In this document: positions 1 through 7,088 of the stretch, in pieces
How positions within the stretch are numbered: the first letter of the stretch is position 1
How the letters are laid out: each line of letters opens with the position of its first letter
Assembly: GCA_943354505.1 (NCBI GenBank)
Contig: CALRCE010000002.1
Coordinates: 2,585-37,446, forward strand
Length of the DNA stretch: 34,862 nucleotides
Reading direction: 5' to 3'
Source of the DNA: Candidatus Peribacteria bacterium
GTDB lineage: Bacteria > Patescibacteriota > Gracilibacteria > UBA1369 > 2-02-FULL-48-14
Notes under the pieces: generated by a model
The model's input: only the letters and a program-made list of their open reading frames with translations
The model's database searches: none
Told to the model about the DNA's origin: nothing
Made by a program: the position numbers and the translations under genes

Positions 1-1
1 C

Positions 2-337
2 GTTCCAAAGTCCCTCGCCTCTAAACTCTGTGACTTGCTGCAAATCAAGGAAGAAAAGACCTTCGCCGAACTCAGCAAAAAAGAATTCAACAAAATTCTC
101 GATCTTTTAAAGAATTGCCCCATTCATCTCATCGGCCGTGCCGCCGGAGACGAATTCGTGACCGCCGGGGGAGTGGACACCGACGAAGTGGATCCGCGAA
201 CAATGGAATCCAAACTCTGTCCGGGACTGTACTTTGCCGGTGAGCTCCTCAACATCGATGGATTCACAGGAGGATTCAACTTACAAGCGGCCTGGGCCAC
301 AGGTCACTTAGCCGGAGTCAGCGCGGGCTCAAATTAA
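2..337 (+). CDS. FAD-dependent oxidoreductase of the HI0933/BaiN family, 3' part only
   Basis: The reading frame is open to the left edge of the window, so this is the C-terminal ~111 residues of a longer flavoprotein (family members are usually about 400 residues). The supplied ORF start at 35 is an internal TTG and is not the real start. The visible part carries the family's C-terminal signature: a TAGGVDTDEVDPRTMESK stretch, then GLYFAGELLNIDG and GGFNLQAAWATG, which close the FAD site. Members are predicted NAD(P)/FAD-dependent oxidoreductases whose physiological substrate is usually unknown. The TAA stop lies in a TTAA that also holds the stop of the convergent gene. The Rossmann GxGxxG region lies outside the window. 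Confidence 0.85.
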   Translation, partial: VPKSLASKLCDLLQIKEEKTFAELSKKEFNKILDLLKNCPIHLIGRAAGDEFVTAGGVDTDEVDPRTMESKLCPGLYFAGELLNIDGFTGGFNLQAAWATGHLAGVSAGSN

Positions 338-918
338 AACTTGAAACCGTAGTGGAGGACGAGACCCAAGACGGGCATGCCCAGCACCGCCATGCTGCTG
401 AGATTTGGGTTTTGAAGTTGGTCTCCCAGTAAGAGCAGAGCCAGCATCAAAACTCCACTGCTCAAAAGCACCCAAGCTGTTTTTTTAGTCGTGGGCATGA
501 GAGCACGATAAGCGACCCAGAATCCTAAAAAGCTTGAGACACAACCAAACACAAGGCCGGTGGATTCATAGCCTTCCAGTCCAGCCCAATCAAAATAAAC
601 CATACCGTTTCCACCCAAAGTCGCTCCCACCACAACACCCAAAATAGACATGAAAGCAGTGAACAAGAAAAGGACCAAGGAGGTGAGCAAGGCTTTGTTC
701 AAGCCCTCCATTTTGGACCACCCTTTTTCGAGCAAGAATCCTAGAACAACCCCAGCAAGAAAGCTCAGTCCCAAAACATTATTTGGTACACCCACACTAA
801 AATAACCCAACTTCTCCCCAAAAATCATGGTGAAGAAACTCACTAAAAAACCGTAAGATAAAGCAAAGACAGAGCAAGCCAGCCAGCGACATTTTTCTTG
901 TTTTTTTGCAAAGAGCAT
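334..918 (-). CDS. Polytopic membrane protein of unknown function
   Basis: This is a 194-aa hydrophobic protein with about five or six membrane segments, for example near [63 protein letters not shown] and [17 protein letters not shown] do not recognise the family, and no catalytic motif is evident. I chose the ATG at 918 over the track's GTG at 939; neither has a ribosome-binding site. It is divergent from msrB, whose predicted promoter lies inside the 5' end of this ORF, and convergent with the flavoprotein, sharing the TTAA stop tetranucleotide. A transport or envelope role is possible but not supported by sequence. Confidence 0.6.
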   Translation of the reverse strand: MLFAKKQEKCRWLACSVFALSYGFLVSFFTMIFGEKLGYFSVGVPNNVLGLSFLAGVVLGFLLEKGWSKMEGLNKALLTSLVLFLFTAFMSILGVVVGATLGGNGMVYFDWAGLEGYESTGLVFGCVSSFLGFWVAYRALMPTTKKTAWVLLSSGVLMLALLLLGDQLQNPNLSSMAVLGMPVLGLVLHYGFKF

Positions 919-933
919 AGAGTGGTTTATAAT
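905..933 (+). promoter_or_regulatory. Predicted sigma-70-type promoter for msrB
   Basis: TTTGCA, a 17-base spacer, then a perfect TATAAT at 928-933. The expected start point near 940 gives a leader of only about 15 bases before the msrB ATG at 955. Confidence 0.6.
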
Positions 934-954
934 GGACACGCTTCACTCTACCCC

Positions 955-1350
955 ATGCCACAATTTAATAAAGATGAACTCAAGTCTCGTTTAACGGAGG
1001 AACAATTTCGTGTGACCCAAGAAAAAGGCACCGAAGCCCCCTTTTCGGGAAAGTACAACGAAACCAGCGAAGAAGGAACCTACCACTGCGTCGTTTGTGG
1101 GGAAGAATTATTCAAGTCCGAAACCAAATACAATCCCGGTTGTGGCTGGCCCAGTTTTTGGGCACCTTCCAAAGACAAAGCGGTGGGTGAAAACAAAGAC
1201 GTGTCTCACGGCATGGTGCGCACCGAAGTGGTCTGCAACAATTGTGGGGCTCATTTGGGGCACGTTTTTCCCGATGGTCCCAAAGAGAAAACAGGGCTTC
1301 GTTACTGCATCAATTCGGCTTCCCTCAATTTAAATAAAACCAACTCCTAG
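955..1350 (+). CDS. msrB: Peptide-methionine (R)-S-oxide reductase MsrB
   Basis: MsrB reduces the R epimer of methionine sulfoxide in proteins in the cytoplasm, usually recycled by thioredoxin. Using the ATG at 955 ([10 protein letters not shown]) gives 131 aa, typical for the family, and drops a spurious upstream extension in the ORF track. Two CxxC pairs (C45/C48 and C94/C97) form the structural zinc site. The catalytic Cys is C118 in RYCINSAS, and C63 in NPGCGWPSF sits where the resolving Cys is found in two-Cys enzymes. It is followed one base later by the DUF1003 gene, so the two are probably co-transcribed from the promoter at 905-933. There is no fused MsrA domain. Confidence 0.95.
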   Translation: MPQFNKDELKSRLTEEQFRVTQEKGTEAPFSGKYNETSEEGTYHCVVCGEELFKSETKYNPGCGWPSFWAPSKDKAVGENKDVSHGMVRTEVVCNNCGAHLGHVFPDGPKEKTGLRYCINSASLNLNKTNS

Positions 1351-1351
1351 C

Positions 1352-1837
1352 ATGGAAAAATCTAAAAAAGTGACCAGCCTAAAAGCAAAAATGAATTTAA
1401 AGCGCACGCTTTCAGACCGTTGTGCGGATCGCATCAACTCCACGTTCGGCAGCACGGCCTTCTTCGCTTGTCATGTTTGTTTCTTTGCACTGTGGGTGGC
1501 CATGAACACGGGACTCATTCCGGGGGTTGAAACCTTTGACCCCTATCCCTTCAGTTTTCTCACGATGGTGGTTTCTTTAGAAGCCATTTTTCTCTCTATC
1601 TTCGTGCTCATCAGTCAAAATCGTGAGTCCGATGTGGCCGATTTACGTGAAGAAGTGGATTTGCAGCTCAACATCAAGGCGGAACAAGAAGTCACTCGAA
1701 TCCTCATCATGTTGGATGAGATTCACGACAAGTTGGGCATCACTCCAACAAAAGACGACCGAGAGTTGAAACAAATGAAAAAACGCACCAACTTGGATAA
1801 AATGGAAAAGGAAATCCTAAGAGAAATCAAAGAATAA
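1352..1837 (+). CDS. DUF1003 membrane protein
   Basis: This 161-aa protein matches DUF1003 well. It has RCADRINSTFGS before the first membrane helix, then FFALWVAMNTG, FDPYPFSFLTMVVSLEAIFLSIFVLISQNR forming the second helix, and a conserved acidic/basic cytoplasmic part (REEVDLQLNIKAEQEVTRIL). The family's function is unknown. Two membrane helices at roughly residues 37-57 and 68-90 are followed by a charged cytoplasmic tail rich in Lys/Glu, probably helical. It starts one base after the msrB stop and ends two bases before the convergent regulator gene. There is no ribosome-binding site. Confidence 0.88.
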   Translation: MEKSKKVTSLKAKMNLKRTLSDRCADRINSTFGSTAFFACHVCFFALWVAMNTGLIPGVETFDPYPFSFLTMVVSLEAIFLSIFVLISQNRESDVADLREEVDLQLNIKAEQEVTRILIMLDEIHDKLGITPTKDDRELKQMKKRTNLDKMEKEILREIKE

Positions 1838-1838
1838 T

Positions 1839-2549
1839 TCATCGGCTCGCCTCGGGTGGAACAAATTGATACCCAAGACAAGGCACCGTTTGGATGAGGA
1901 GTTTTTTAGGATCCGCTTTGATCTTCTTTCGCAGTCGACTGATGTAAACATCGATGGTGTTGGCACACACATAGCTACTCTTGTCCCACACATAATCCAC
2001 GATGCTTTCTCGACTCGTGACACGACCCATGTTTTGCAAAAGCAGTTCGAGGAGAAAGAACTCTTTTTTAGTGAGGAAGCTTTCTTGTTCCTTGTAGCGG
2101 GCCAGTCTTTGACCTCGATCCAAACTGAAGTCACCGACTTGCAAACACTTACCCTGTTCCAACAAAGGACTTTTGAGCAGAAGGTCTTTGATCAAAATCG
2201 GAATGTCATCCACAGACAGCATATCGTCCAAAAAAACAGCTTGTTTTAGAAAACTTTTCAAAGGTTGTTCCGAAAACTGAGACTGAGCTGTTTTGCCTTT
2301 AAAAATCAGCGGAAGTTTAGGGCTGACATTCAAAAGAAAAGGAAAGAGGCTTTTCCATTGTTCGCGATTCAGCAGATCAGGGAAAACCAAGGCATCCGTT
2401 TGAGGTTGCCAGTCCCCAATCAAACTCGAAGGCATACAAAGAAGGCTTTTAATGTTGTGCCGTTTCAAGGCATTTTGCAGCAGAGTATTCTGCAAAAGAT
2501 GTGGGGTGATGATGAGGACATGCATGGGGTGGGGGTTAAGGGATTCCAT
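1839..2549 (-). CDS. OmpR-type winged-helix regulator with degenerate receiver domain
   Basis: The C-terminal ~100 residues are a clear Trans_reg_C winged helix: LTKKEFFLLELLLQN, GRVTSRESIVDYVW, and NTIDVYISRLRKKI followed by IQTVPCLGYQF. The N-terminal half has receiver-like length and hydrophobic pattern but lacks hallmarks. The usual acidic pair after strand 1 is replaced (MHVLIITPHLL), and the expected phospho-acceptor position after strand 3 reads ALVFPDLL with a proline where Asp normally sits. It is probably a phosphorylation-independent DNA-binding regulator. No histidine kinase gene is adjacent. Start choice is uncertain: ATG 2549 (236 aa), ATG 2525 (MHVLII, 228 aa), or the track's TTG at 2570. 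Confidence 0.8.
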   Translation of the reverse strand: MESLNPHPMHVLIITPHLLQNTLLQNALKRHNIKSLLCMPSSLIGDWQPQTDALVFPDLLNREQWKSLFPFLLNVSPKLPLIFKGKTAQSQFSEQPLKSFLKQAVFLDDMLSVDDIPILIKDLLLKSPLLEQGKCLQVGDFSLDRGQRLARYKEQESFLTKKEFFLLELLLQNMGRVTSRESIVDYVWDKSSYVCANTIDVYISRLRKKIKADPKKLLIQTVPCLGYQFVPPEASR

Positions 2550-2726
2550 TGTAGTGAGCCAAGAAAGCAATCAAAAAAACTCAAATCTATTTCAAGGTTA
2601 AAACGACGTTGTTGGCGCAGCAAAAACACCCGGATAAATCCTAAACTGTCAGCATCGCATGACAACAGCAGAAGCTTTACAATTTGAAGGCGTTCACCCA
2701 AGCTACGGTTGACTCTTACCACTGCC

Positions 2727-3491
2727 ATGGTTGAGAACCTTACAAAGCTCGGTTTTTCCGAAAAGGAGGCCAAGATCTATTTGATTTTGCTCCGAAACGG
2801 ACCTGCTTTAGCGAGCACCCTCGCCGCACGAACAGGCCTCAAGAGGGTTTCTGTTTACAGTATCCTTGATGGGCTCTGTTCACGAGGAGTGGTGAGCTAC
2901 GAGGCAACAGAACTAGGACGACGTTACCTGCCTCACGACCCAGAGTGTCTCCTCTACAGCCTTGAGAGAGAAAAAGCAGAACTTCAAGTCAAATGGGATC
3001 TTGCAAAGGAGTGCGTCAACTCCCTGGCAGAAATCAATATCGTTCAACAACTGGATGCCAGGCGGGTGATTTTTTTAAAAGATCTCACGACAATCCAAGC
3101 CGCTCTATCGGAGCTCTTCGACAAGAACGAAAAACTTTATGGACTGTGTTCGGAAACCCTGAGCCAAGATGAAGAGCGGTTTTTAACTCATATATTTTCA
3201 AGCTCACACGCCTTCTTTAAGGAAGGCTTTATTCTCACACCCAAATGCTCCATGCAGTGGCTGAACAAAGCAAAAATCGCCTGCATAGAACATCCTCATC
3301 CTTCCGAAAAAGGACAAATTCTGGTGCAAGGAGCTAAAGTTTTTTTCCTCTGCCAAAGAGAGCAGCTGGAACTCATGCTCATCCGAGACGCATCCTACGC
3401 AAAAACCGTGCTAGAGGTCATGATCAAACCCTACTGCAAAACCTCCGGCGTACTGGCGCTGAGCTCCATCAGCTCCTTTTTAAAAGGATGA
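2727..3491 (+). CDS. TrmB-like winged-helix transcriptional regulator
   Basis: A 254-aa protein from the ATG at 2727; the track's TTG at 2709 adds six residues without support. Residues ~1-75 form a TrmB-type winged helix: LTKLGFSEKEAKIYLILLRNG, LAARTGLKRVSVYSILDGL, then GVVSYEATELGRRYL as the wing. A coiled segment around LEREKAELQVKWDL probably dimerises it. The C-terminal ~140 residues would be the ligand or effector part, and I cannot assign a ligand. TrmB-like proteins commonly control sugar or central metabolism genes in archaea, and related single-HTH proteins recur in CPR genomes. Its 3' end overlaps the convergent pseudouridine synthase gene by 61 bases. Confidence 0.8.
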   Translation: MVENLTKLGFSEKEAKIYLILLRNGPALASTLAARTGLKRVSVYSILDGLCSRGVVSYEATELGRRYLPHDPECLLYSLEREKAELQVKWDLAKECVNSLAEINIVQQLDARRVIFLKDLTTIQAALSELFDKNEKLYGLCSETLSQDEERFLTHIFSSSHAFFKEGFILTPKCSMQWLNKAKIACIEHPHPSEKGQILVQGAKVFFLCQREQLELMLIRDASYAKTVLEVMIKPYCKTSGVLALSSISSFLKG

Positions 3492-4096
3492 AAAAAAGTG
3501 AGCTTCCAGGAATGTAAAAAAAACTGTCCTTTGCCTTTGAGTTTGCGTTGGTAGTTGTTGTTGAAAATTCGATCTCCATATTCACGATCCAAAACCAAAG
3601 GGTGGCCAATCATGGCCATGTGCTGACGAATTTGATGTTTTCGGCCGGTTTCAATGCGCACCGAAAGCAAGGAGATGTTCGCCATTTTTTTGAGCACGGT
3701 GTAATGGGTGAGGGCAGGAACTTTTTTGTCCACACTGCGCGCCTGCAAAGGAATGCGCACAGTGCCTTCATTCTGTTTGGGAATCCATTTCACCAAAGCC
3801 AGATACTCTTTTTTGGTGCGCGGATCTTTGAAAATAGCCTCTAGAGCCTCTCGATCTCTGGGGTATTTGCCAAAAAGCAAAATCCCGGAAGTGGGCTGAT
3901 CCAAACGGTGCAAAGCATAGGGTTTAAAATCTTTCTTCCCGTTCAAAGCCCACAGTCGAACAAAACCCTGCAAAGTCTTGGACTCAGGGATACGATCCGC
4001 AGGAACGGTCGCCATTTCAGCGGGTTTCTCAAAAGCCAAAAGGTGCTCGTCCTCATAAAGCAAAACAGGATCGGGTATTTTTTTTACCTTTTTCAT
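3431..4096 (-). CDS. RluA-family RNA pseudouridine synthase
   Basis: This enzyme isomerises specific uridines to pseudouridine in rRNA or tRNA. The catalytic motif HRLDQPTSGILLFGK is present with Asp66 as nucleophile, followed by the family's KEYLALVKW and GRKHQIRQHMAMIGHPLVLDREYG motifs. At 221 aa it is a minimal catalytic domain with no N-terminal S4 domain, as in RluA and TruC-type enzymes, so the target RNA cannot be named. Its ATG at 4096 overlaps the TGA of the upstream GerMN lipoprotein gene (ATGA), which implies translational coupling in the 4961-3431 operon. The 3' end runs 61 bases into the convergent TrmB-like gene. Confidence 0.92.
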   Translation of the reverse strand: MKKVKKIPDPVLLYEDEHLLAFEKPAEMATVPADRIPESKTLQGFVRLWALNGKKDFKPYALHRLDQPTSGILLFGKYPRDREALEAIFKDPRTKKEYLALVKWIPKQNEGTVRIPLQARSVDKKVPALTHYTVLKKMANISLLSVRIETGRKHQIRQHMAMIGHPLVLDREYGDRIFNNNYQRKLKGKGQFFLHSWKLTFFHPFKKELMELSASTPEVLQ

Positions 4097-4656
4097 TTGC
4101 CACTGAGTTGCTGTTCCACGGGAACCCCATTGATCAAAACAGTCACCGTGAGGGGACTGTTCAGTCCAACGTTGTTTTTTGCCGTTTCTTTGATCTGTTC
4201 CACAATGCGCGGATCGTCACAAACTCCTCCAGAAGAAAGAGTTCCCGACAACTTCACTTCCAACTGGTCATCTTCTAGATGAACGGAATCGACGATGAGT
4301 TCCGCCGCATCCAAAGCCGTGTACAAGCCAGATTCACCGTAGGTCGAATCCTTGATGGCAAACAGAGCTTCAAGTGCCTTTTGAACCTTTGCTTCAGCCG
4401 TTAAAGGCCCCGCAACAGTTTCTGTCACAAAAATGAGAGAGTCTCCACACCCAACAAGTGGGCCGTTCTCACCATTGTCTTCCAAGGCGATCAGGCCCAT
4501 TTGCAAAGTTAAATTTTCAGGAGTCTCTGGGCTAGAAGTTGCGTCGTCTCCCTCATCCACTTCTGTGCCCGGACGGTCTTCAACCGGAGGCTTGACGGGG
4601 TGCGCACATCCCGTCACCAAAACAGACAGAAGAAAGAGAGAAAGAAAGGATCGCAT
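4093..4656 (-). CDS. GerMN-domain lipoprotein
   Basis: A 187-aa exported protein. The N-terminus is a lipoprotein signal peptide with lipobox LVTGC (Cys at about residue 17), followed by an acidic Pro/Glu/Asp linker. Residues ~55-180 resemble the GerMN (sporulation/spore germination) domain: GCGDSLIFVTETV, KALEALFAI, YGESGLYTAL, the GTLSSGGVCDDPRIVEQIKETA segment and VTVLINGVPV. In non-sporulating bacteria GerMN proteins are extracytoplasmic and of unclear function, often linked to the cell wall. The ATG overlaps the stop of the upstream Cys-rich gene by one base (TAATG), and its TGA overlaps the pseudouridine synthase start, so the three genes form a tight operon. Confidence 0.85.
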   Translation of the reverse strand: MRSFLSLFLLSVLVTGCAHPVKPPVEDRPGTEVDEGDDATSSPETPENLTLQMGLIALEDNGENGPLVGCGDSLIFVTETVAGPLTAEAKVQKALEALFAIKDSTYGESGLYTALDAAELIVDSVHLEDDQLEVKLSGTLSSGGVCDDPRIVEQIKETAKNNVGLNSPLTVTVLINGVPVEQQLSGK

Positions 4657-4961
4657 TATTTTCGTTTAGAAGTTTTCTTAGCTGTTTTTTTAGGAGCAAC
4701 TTTCGGAGCAGGCATATCGCAGGAACATTCCATACTGCCGCAGTCTCCACAACCCGATTCACAGGAACCCATGTCGCAAGACATTGCTCCGCCACAACTC
4801 AGCATCCATTTGAGTCCACTCACAACGAGAATGCTTGGCCAGAGGTAGTCCCAAGTTTCCATGGGAACAAATTCAAAACGTTGCAGAAGCACAACGGCTC
4901 CAACAACAAAGGCTACGAGACCGAACCAAAGACGATCATCTTTTGAGGACATGGCACACAT
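4656..4961 (-). CDS. Small LiaI/LiaF-like membrane protein with Cys-rich tail
   Basis: About 101 aa from the ATG at 4961, or 98 aa from the in-frame ATG at 4952 (MSSKDDRLWFG). Two short membrane segments, WFGLVAFVVGAVVLLQRF and TWDYLWPSILVVSGLKWML, resemble the LiaI/LiaF transmembrane region. They are followed by a striking segment with seven Cys in under 30 residues (SCGGAMSCDMGSCESGCGDC...), then a basic Lys/Ala/Pro tail ending KTSKRK. The cysteines could bind metal or be disulfide-linked, but no known motif is matched. It is the first gene of the operon with the GerMN lipoprotein and the pseudouridine synthase, and is transcribed divergently from the DUF3467 gene. Confidence 0.72.
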   Translation of the reverse strand: MCAMSSKDDRLWFGLVAFVVGAVVLLQRFEFVPMETWDYLWPSILVVSGLKWMLSCGGAMSCDMGSCESGCGDCGSMECSCDMPAPKVAPKKTAKKTSKRK

Positions 4962-4989
4962 AGGGGGCGTGGTTAGATGTTACGAGTTC

Positions 4990-5017
4990 ATTATGCCTCT
5001 AATAATTTCTTTTGCAA
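4990..5017 (-). promoter_or_regulatory. Predicted promoter for the Cys-rich/GerMN/rluA-like operon
   Basis: Read on the minus strand: TTGCAA, 16 bases, CATAAT. The predicted start near 4984 gives a leader of roughly 23-32 bases. It lies back-to-back with the plus-strand promoter at 5022-5050. Confidence 0.5.
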
Positions 5018-5021
5018 GCAC

Positions 5022-5050
5022 GTGACAGCAATCTAGATCTATGCTACAAT
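5022..5050 (+). promoter_or_regulatory. Predicted extended -10 promoter for the DUF3467 gene
   Basis: GTGACA, 17-base spacer, TACAAT at 5045-5050, with TGC immediately before the -10. Five of six bases match the consensus in each element. A second TATAAC at 5066-5071 lies closer to the ATG and would give a nearly leaderless transcript. Confidence 0.65.
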
Positions 5051-5082
5051 TAAGAGAAATAAACCTATAACCAAACGCCCTT

Positions 5083-5547
5083 ATGGCAGACGATACAACA
5101 AATCCTCAAGCTGGACAGCAAGGAGGACAGCCACCCCTTCAGGTTAAAGTTCCAGATGAGGTACAAAAAGGAGTCTACAGCAATGCCGTATCTGTGAACG
5201 TGAACTCCAACGAAGTGGTTCTCGATTTTGGATATCTTTTGCCAAACACTCCCGCTCCCGTCATTGAAGTGGTCAGCCGTGTGAATATGAATCAACGCAC
5301 CGCGGAATCCTTCCTCAATGTGCTTGCCGGTGCCATCGACGACTTCAAAAAGAAACAAGCCGCTCAACAACAAGCCCCTGCTCCAATGGGCCCAGCACCC
5401 ATGCCTCAGCAGCCTATGGGACCAGCGCCAATGGGAGGAATGCCTCAACAACCAATGGGCCCAGCTCCTATGGGACCAATGGGACCCGCACCGATGCCTG
5501 GAGCTCCAATGGGCCCAGCACCCATGCCTTACCCAACGAACGCCTAG
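5083..5547 (+). CDS. DUF3467 protein with PMGPAP-repeat tail
   Basis: A 154-aa protein. Residues ~18-92 match DUF3467: LQVKVPDEVQKGVYSNAVSV, then NEVVLDFGYLLPN and VVSRVNMNQRTAESFLNVLAGAIDDF. The family is small, cytoplasmic and of unknown function. Residues ~100-154 are a low-complexity tail of Pro, Met, Gly, Ala and Gln with repeated PMGPAP units, unusual for the family and probably disordered. It has its own predicted promoter and is followed by two inverted repeats before glyS, so it is likely a single-gene transcript. No ribosome-binding site precedes the ATG. Confidence 0.85.
   Translation: MADDTTNPQAGQQGGQPPLQVKVPDEVQKGVYSNAVSVNVNSNEVVLDFGYLLPNTPAPVIEVVSRVNMNQRTAESFLNVLAGAIDDFKKKQAAQQQAPAPMGPAPMPQQPMGPAPMGGMPQQPMGPAPMGPMGPAPMPGAPMGPAPMPYPTNA
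5380..5535 (+). repeat. In-frame repeats encoding PMGPAP units
   Basis: This coding stretch consists of degenerate repeats built on ATGGGCCCAGCxCC. A 27-base unit that begins gctccaatgggcccagcacc occurs identically at 5380-5406 and 5503-5529. Different synonymous codons separate most other units, so the peptide pattern is more regular than the DNA. This suggests selection on the peptide plus recent duplication of one unit. Confidence 0.8.
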
Positions 5548-5549
5548 CC

Positions 5550-5578
5550 CTGTAAACAGGACAACGACCTGTTTACAG
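5550..5578 (+). terminator. Perfect 11-bp stem-loop after the DUF3467 gene
   Basis: CTGTAAACAGG and CCTGTTTACAG form a perfect 11-bp stem with a 7-base loop, three bases after the DUF3467 stop. There is no T-run downstream. It may therefore be a transcript 3'-end stabiliser, a weak terminator or a protein-binding palindrome rather than a canonical intrinsic terminator. Confidence 0.55.
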
Positions 5579-5597
5579 TCTGTTCCCGCCCTCTTCC

Positions 5598-5626
5598 TTG
5601 ATTAAAGAGCTTAAGTCTCCTAAACT
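5598..5626 (+). promoter_or_regulatory. Predicted promoter for glyS
   Basis: TTGATT at 5598-5603, a 17-base spacer, TAAACT at 5621-5626. The expected start near 5633 would give a leader of about 16 bases to the ATG at 5649. The -10 lies in the loop of the inverted repeat at 5604-5646. Confidence 0.4.
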
Positions 5627-5648
5627 AGCGAGCACTTAAGCTCTTTTT
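5604..5648 (+). terminator. 13-bp inverted repeat with T-run directly before glyS
   Basis: AAAGAGCTTAAGT (5604-5616) and ACTTAAGCTCTTT (5634-5646) are perfect complements separated by 17 bases. The right arm runs into a T-tract that ends at the glyS ATG. It can act as an intrinsic terminator for the DUF3467 transcript. Because it brackets the predicted glyS -10 it could equally be an operator. The loop lacks T-box features. Confidence 0.55.
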
Positions 5649-7010
5649 ATGTCCAATTTGATGGAAGATGTCATGTCCCTCTGCAAACGCCGTGCTTTTG
5701 TGTACCCCGGCAGTGAAATTTACGGTGGATTGGCCAACACCTGGGATTACGGGCCCTACGGTTCCCAGCTCAAAAAGAACATTCTGGATTTTTGGTGGAA
5801 AACCTTTGTCCAGGATCGTGACGACATGATGGGACTCGACAGCGCCATTTTGATGAATCCTCGCGTGTGGGAAGCCTCAGGACACGTGTCCAACTTCTCC
5901 GATCCGCTCATGGACTGCAAGAGCTGCCAAGAACGTGTACGCGGAGACAAAATCCTCGAAGAACACCTCAAAACCACCATCGCCGGACTCTCCAACGCAG
6001 AGATCTACAACAAGATGATGGAAGAGAAAATTCCTTGCCCAAAATGCAAGAAGGTCAACTGGACGGAACCCCGTTCCTTCAACCTCATGTTCAAGACCTA
6101 CCAGGGAGTGATCGAAGACACGGCCGCTCAAGTCTACCTTCGTCCCGAAACCGCTCAAGGAATCTTTGTGAACTTTAAAAACATTCTCGATTCCACTCGC
6201 AGTCGCCTTCCATTTGGAGTCGGGCAATACGGAAAATCCTTCCGTAACGAAATCACACCGGGAAACTTCATTTTCCGCACCCGTGAATTTGAACAGATGG
6301 AAATCGAGTACTTTGTTCGTCCTGAAGAAGCCGAAAAATACTTCGATCAATGGGTGGAGGACTACAAAGCCTTCTTCAAAGCCTTGAACATTCCCGAAGA
6401 TAAATTGCGTCTTCGCTACCACGAGAGGGATGAACTTTCTCACTACTCCAGCAAAACGGTCGATTTTGAATACGAGTTCCCCTTTGGTTGGGGAGAATTG
6501 ATGGGAATTGCTCACCGCGGCTCTTTTGACCTCGATCAACACATGAAGTTCTCAGGAGAAAAATTGCAATACCGCGACCCGCAAAGCAACGAAGTGCTCA
6601 CGCCTCACGTTGTGGAACCAGCGTTGGGTCTCACTCGTGCCTTTCTCATTGTTTTGCTCAGCGCCTACGAAGAACAGACGCTCGAAAACGGTGAAACGCG
6701 CACCGTATTGCACTTCGCGCCCCAAATCGCTCCGGTTCAAGTGGCGGTATTCCCTCTGCAAAAACAACAGTCTGAACCCGCAACCCAGCTTTACCGTGAC
6801 CTCAAAAAGCACTTCCGTGCGGAATACGACGAAAGCGGGGCCATCGGTAAACGCTACCGCCGCCAAGACGAAATCGGAACACCCTTCTGTGTGACCTACG
6901 ACTTCGACTCCGAAGCCGACGGCTGCGTCACCGTTCGCGAGCGCGATTCGATGAAACAAGAACGCATGAAGATAGAAGAGCTGAGGGCTTACCTAAACGA
7001 ACGCCTCTAA
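5649..7010 (+). CDS. glyS: Glycyl-tRNA synthetase, single-chain alpha2 type
   Basis: This class II enzyme charges tRNA-Gly with glycine. At 453 aa it is the homodimeric type (as in Thermus, mycoplasmas, archaea and eukaryotes), not the alpha2beta2 type of E. coli. Visible elements are the N-terminal LCKRRAFVYPGSEIYGG and the GPYGSQLKKNI region, then a zinc-type cluster (CKSCQER ... CPKCKK). Motif 2 reads FRNEITPGNFIFRTREFEQME, motif 3 is the VVEPALGLTRAFL segment, and the anticodon-binding domain begins near APVQVAVFPL and ends YDESGAIGKRYRRQDEIGTP. The ATG at 5649 sits on the end of a T-tract; the in-frame ATG at 5661 (MEDVMSLCKRR) is an alternative start. A good terminator follows at 7034. 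Confidence 0.95.
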   Translation: MSNLMEDVMSLCKRRAFVYPGSEIYGGLANTWDYGPYGSQLKKNILDFWWKTFVQDRDDMMGLDSAILMNPRVWEASGHVSNFSDPLMDCKSCQERVRGDKILEEHLKTTIAGLSNAEIYNKMMEEKIPCPKCKKVNWTEPRSFNLMFKTYQGVIEDTAAQVYLRPETAQGIFVNFKNILDSTRSRLPFGVGQYGKSFRNEITPGNFIFRTREFEQMEIEYFVRPEEAEKYFDQWVEDYKAFFKALNIPEDKLRLRYHERDELSHYSSKTVDFEYEFPFGWGELMGIAHRGSFDLDQHMKFSGEKLQYRDPQSNEVLTPHVVEPALGLTRAFLIVLLSAYEEQTLENGETRTVLHFAPQIAPVQVAVFPLQKQQSEPATQLYRDLKKHFRAEYDESGAIGKRYRRQDEIGTPFCVTYDFDSEADGCVTVRERDSMKQERMKIEELRAYLNERL

Positions 7011-7033
7011 GCCAATCCCAACAATTCACAGAG

Positions 7034-7060
7034 AACCCCTTCCAAAAGAGGGGGTTTTTT
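7034..7060 (+). terminator. Intrinsic terminator after glyS
   Basis: AACCCCT pairs with GGGGGTT around a short A-rich loop (the stem includes one G-T wobble), followed by six T. It lies 23 bases after the glyS stop and ends just before the next promoter. Confidence 0.8.
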
Positions 7061-7068
7061 GCTATAAT
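7060..7068 (+). promoter_or_regulatory. Extended -10 promoter for the TraG-like ATPase gene
   Basis: TGC-TATAAT, a perfect extended -10 (TGnTATAAT), starting on the last T of the glyS terminator. No good -35 is seen at the expected distance. The predicted start near 7075 gives a leader of about 14 bases. The same TGCTATAATAA string occurs on the minus strand at 19758-19768. Confidence 0.6.
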
Positions 7069-7088
7069 AATAAGATTAAATTCAACGT

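Noticed and set aside
5550-5648. T-box riboswitch upstream of glyS
   Set aside because: The region is too short, lacks the T-box sequence (AGGGTGGnACCGCG-like) and has no specifier loop; only two simple inverted repeats are present.
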